NCBI GenBank assembly: GCA_900767075.1
Contig: CAAFXX010000336.1
Location: 1 to 8,987, forward strand
DNA from: Bacteroidales bacterium
Lineage (GTDB): Bacteria > Bacteroidota > Bacteroidia > Bacteroidales > Muribaculaceae
Length of the DNA stretch: 8,987 nucleotides
Reading direction: 5' to 3'
In this document: in pieces, positions 7,739 through 8,987 of the stretch
Position numbering within the stretch: the stretch's first letter is position 1
How the letters are laid out: every line of letters begins with the position of its first letter
Made by a program: the position numbers and the translations under genes
The notes under the pieces: generated by a model
What the model was told of the DNA's origin: nothing
Databases searched by the model: none
Seen by the model: only the letters and a program-made list of their open reading frames with translations

Positions 7739-8206
7739 TTAGAATGATGGTACAGGCTCACGGAATTTCACCTTGAAGCGGCTTGCCTGAACACCTTTGT
7801 TATGGAGGTAAGTGAGAGGCTTGTAGCCCGGGCAATCGACATAGAACATGCGCATGGTCAGCCCGAGTTCCGGCAAGCGCACCGAAAGCCATCCATTTTC
7901 CCCGGTCTTGAGGAATGTGATGAACGAACGATATCTTAGCCGCCACTCATTCCTGGTTCCGGCGAATATGGCGAAATGCAGCGTGACATCCCGCTCTTCG
8001 TTTTTGACATCGAGTTTCTCGGAATATTTCGTGCCCTCATGTTCCCGGATGTTTACCCCGACATGGCTCTTTACCTTTGACGGCGCCATTATGGATGTGA
8101 GATTATCCCGGCCGCCCTTCTTCTCTTCGGTAAGAAAGGCTCCGAATTCAGTCCATATATCCTTGCCGTTTATTATGACAAGGCCCTTCAGTGCGGTTGT
8201 GTCCAT
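7739..8206 (-). CDS. Short distal-tail (Dit)-like protein
   Basis: A complete 155-residue protein rich in beta strands. The opening TALKGLVIINGKDIWTEFGAFL, then DVTLHFAIFAGTRNEWRLRYRSFITFL and GENGWLSVRLPELGLTMRMFYVDC, match the pattern of the N-terminal ring-forming domain of Dit proteins, which make the hexameric hub between tail tube and tip. Classical Dit proteins are usually longer (about 250 residues or more), so only the ring domain appears present and the C-terminal galectin-like part is missing. It starts 2 nt after the tape-measure stop (TAA then AT then ATG), consistent with reinitiation, and the Tal-like gene follows. The order tape measure, Dit, Tal is the main support; the fold match is by eye. 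Confidence 0.65.
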   Translation of the reverse strand: MDTTALKGLVIINGKDIWTEFGAFLTEEKKGGRDNLTSIMAPSKVKSHVGVNIREHEGTKYSEKLDVKNEERDVTLHFAIFAGTRNEWRLRYRSFITFLKTGENGWLSVRLPELGLTMRMFYVDCPGYKPLTYLHNKGVQASRFKVKFREPVPSF

Positions 8207-8208
8207 AT

Positions 8209-8985
8209 TTATTTGGTTCTGATGCCGTCTCTGGCGATTTTTATAAGCAGTTCCTTTATCTCTTCGGCAGACGCCGCATTAGATTTCGTATTCTCGGCAA
8301 TCTGGGCAAGGTATCCCTCGGCAGCACTCATGCGCTCGGCTACATTTTCGACAATGGTGTCGATATTGGCCACATGACCCTGTACTGAGACAAACAGTCC
8401 TTCGAGTTTCGTACCCTGGTCCTGGCTCATGGCGTTATAACTGCCTGCTTTCCCGGACTGCGATGAACCTTTGTCATCACTGCCGTAACCGGTGGCTGCC
8501 GCGAGTTGGTCGCGGAGCTTCATGGCCTCCTCGACATACTTCATATATTCCTCGGACAAGGCATTGCGCTCGGCTTCGGTAAGGTCATTGTCTTCCATCG
8601 CCTTTCCGAACTTCTTCCACCATTCCTCCAGCTTGTCGGCATACATTTCGCCGATTTTGTTGGAAAGCATGGCACGCATGAAGTATTCGCTGATATTGTC
8701 AGCAACATCCTCCGCGCTTGCCTCCATATCCATGAGCTGATCGATGAAGCTGTCATACATCGAGTCGAAGGACATCCCGGTTAATCCTTCGTATAGTTCG
8801 TTTGTCAGTTCCTCGAGCTTGCCGGCCTGGGCGATATAGTCGTCAAGTTTTTCGGTCAGTCTGCCACCGTATCCGCCTTTGCCGGAGTCCTGGATCTGTT
8901 TCCACATATCGACATTGGCGCGGAGCATCTTCATCTCCTCCGGCGACAGACTCCAGATATTGCCATCCCACGAGCGTCCGATCTG
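8209..8985 (-). CDS. Tail tape measure protein, C-terminal fragment (partial, N-terminus outside window)
   Basis: The frame is open from the right edge to TAA at 8209-8211 and gives the last 258 residues; an internal ATG at 8934 is not the real start, since codons continue upstream in frame. The fragment is almost entirely helical: LEELTNELYEGLTGMSFD (about 57-74), an acidic FIDQLMDMEASAEDVADNI stretch (about 80-98), a WWKKFGKAM helix with LTEAERNALSEEY, then a Ser/Gly linker and SYNAMSQDQGTKLEGLF. This order (GMSFD block, helical pair, linker, MSQ-x-G-x-LEG-type tail) is the C-terminus I associate with Bacteroides-group tape measure proteins, which span the tail tube and set its length. It ends with a coiled-coil-like segment (IVENVAERMSAAEGYLAQIA). 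Full length is probably several hundred residues or more. Its stop lies 2 nt before the Dit-like start. Confidence 0.85.
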   Translation of the reverse strand, partial: QIGRSWDGNIWSLSPEEMKMLRANVDMWKQIQDSGKGGYGGRLTEKLDDYIAQAGKLEELTNELYEGLTGMSFDSMYDSFIDQLMDMEASAEDVADNISEYFMRAMLSNKIGEMYADKLEEWWKKFGKAMEDNDLTEAERNALSEEYMKYVEEAMKLRDQLAAATGYGSDDKGSSQSGKAGSYNAMSQDQGTKLEGLFVSVQGHVANIDTIVENVAERMSAAEGYLAQIAENTKSNAASAEEIKELLIKIARDGIRTK

Positions 8986-8987
8986 AC

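Noticed and set aside
8209..8934. A complete 241-residue gene starting at 8934
   Set aside because: The frame stays open upstream to the window edge and the protein matches a tape-measure C-terminus, so 8934 is an internal Met.

Overview
The window is a slice of a siphophage-like tail and adhesin module, most likely from a prophage or temperate phage of a gut Bacteroidota (Bacteroidales-type) host. The assignment rests on three things. The tape-measure C-terminus has a layout I know from Bacteroides-group prophages. The small 91-residue and HExIH proteins look like types recurring in that group. Most starts have no visible Shine-Dalgarno, as is usual in Bacteroidota. Most of the DNA is GC-rich: hand-counted 60-base lines give 58-70% in several genes. 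That fits Alistipes, Muribaculaceae or similar hosts better than B. fragilis, but it is only an inference.

All genes lie on the minus strand and read from high to low coordinates: tape measure C-terminus (8985-8209, cut by the window edge), short distal-tail-like protein (8206-7739), 1266-residue tail-tip/baseplate protein (7715-3915), 91-residue protein of unknown role (3904-3629), 109-residue protein with HESIH and a hydrophobic segment (3632-3303), and a very large receptor-binding/fibre protein open to the left edge (3312-1; 1104 residues visible). Gaps are 23 nt or less and two junctions overlap (ATGA, and a 10-nt overlap), so this looks like one tightly coupled transcription unit. No promoter, terminator, RNA gene, IS element or CRISPR array is visible, and there is no gene-free stretch longer than 23 nt.

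Functionally, the tape measure sets tail length, the Dit-like protein and tail-tip protein close the tail end, and the last protein reaches outward to the host surface. It begins with an Ala-rich putative coiled coil and an anchor region. After a six-glycine hinge come Ig-like beta-sandwich domains, a LamG-like (concanavalin-type) domain and, at the window edge, a stretch resembling the start of a CotH-type kinase fold. The small HExIH protein sits between tip and fibre genes. The points most worth a second look are the CotH-like segment on a phage adhesin, the metallopeptidase-like small protein inside the tail operon, and a drop in GC that begins at a conserved motif in the tail-tip gene and suggests an exchanged C-terminal domain.
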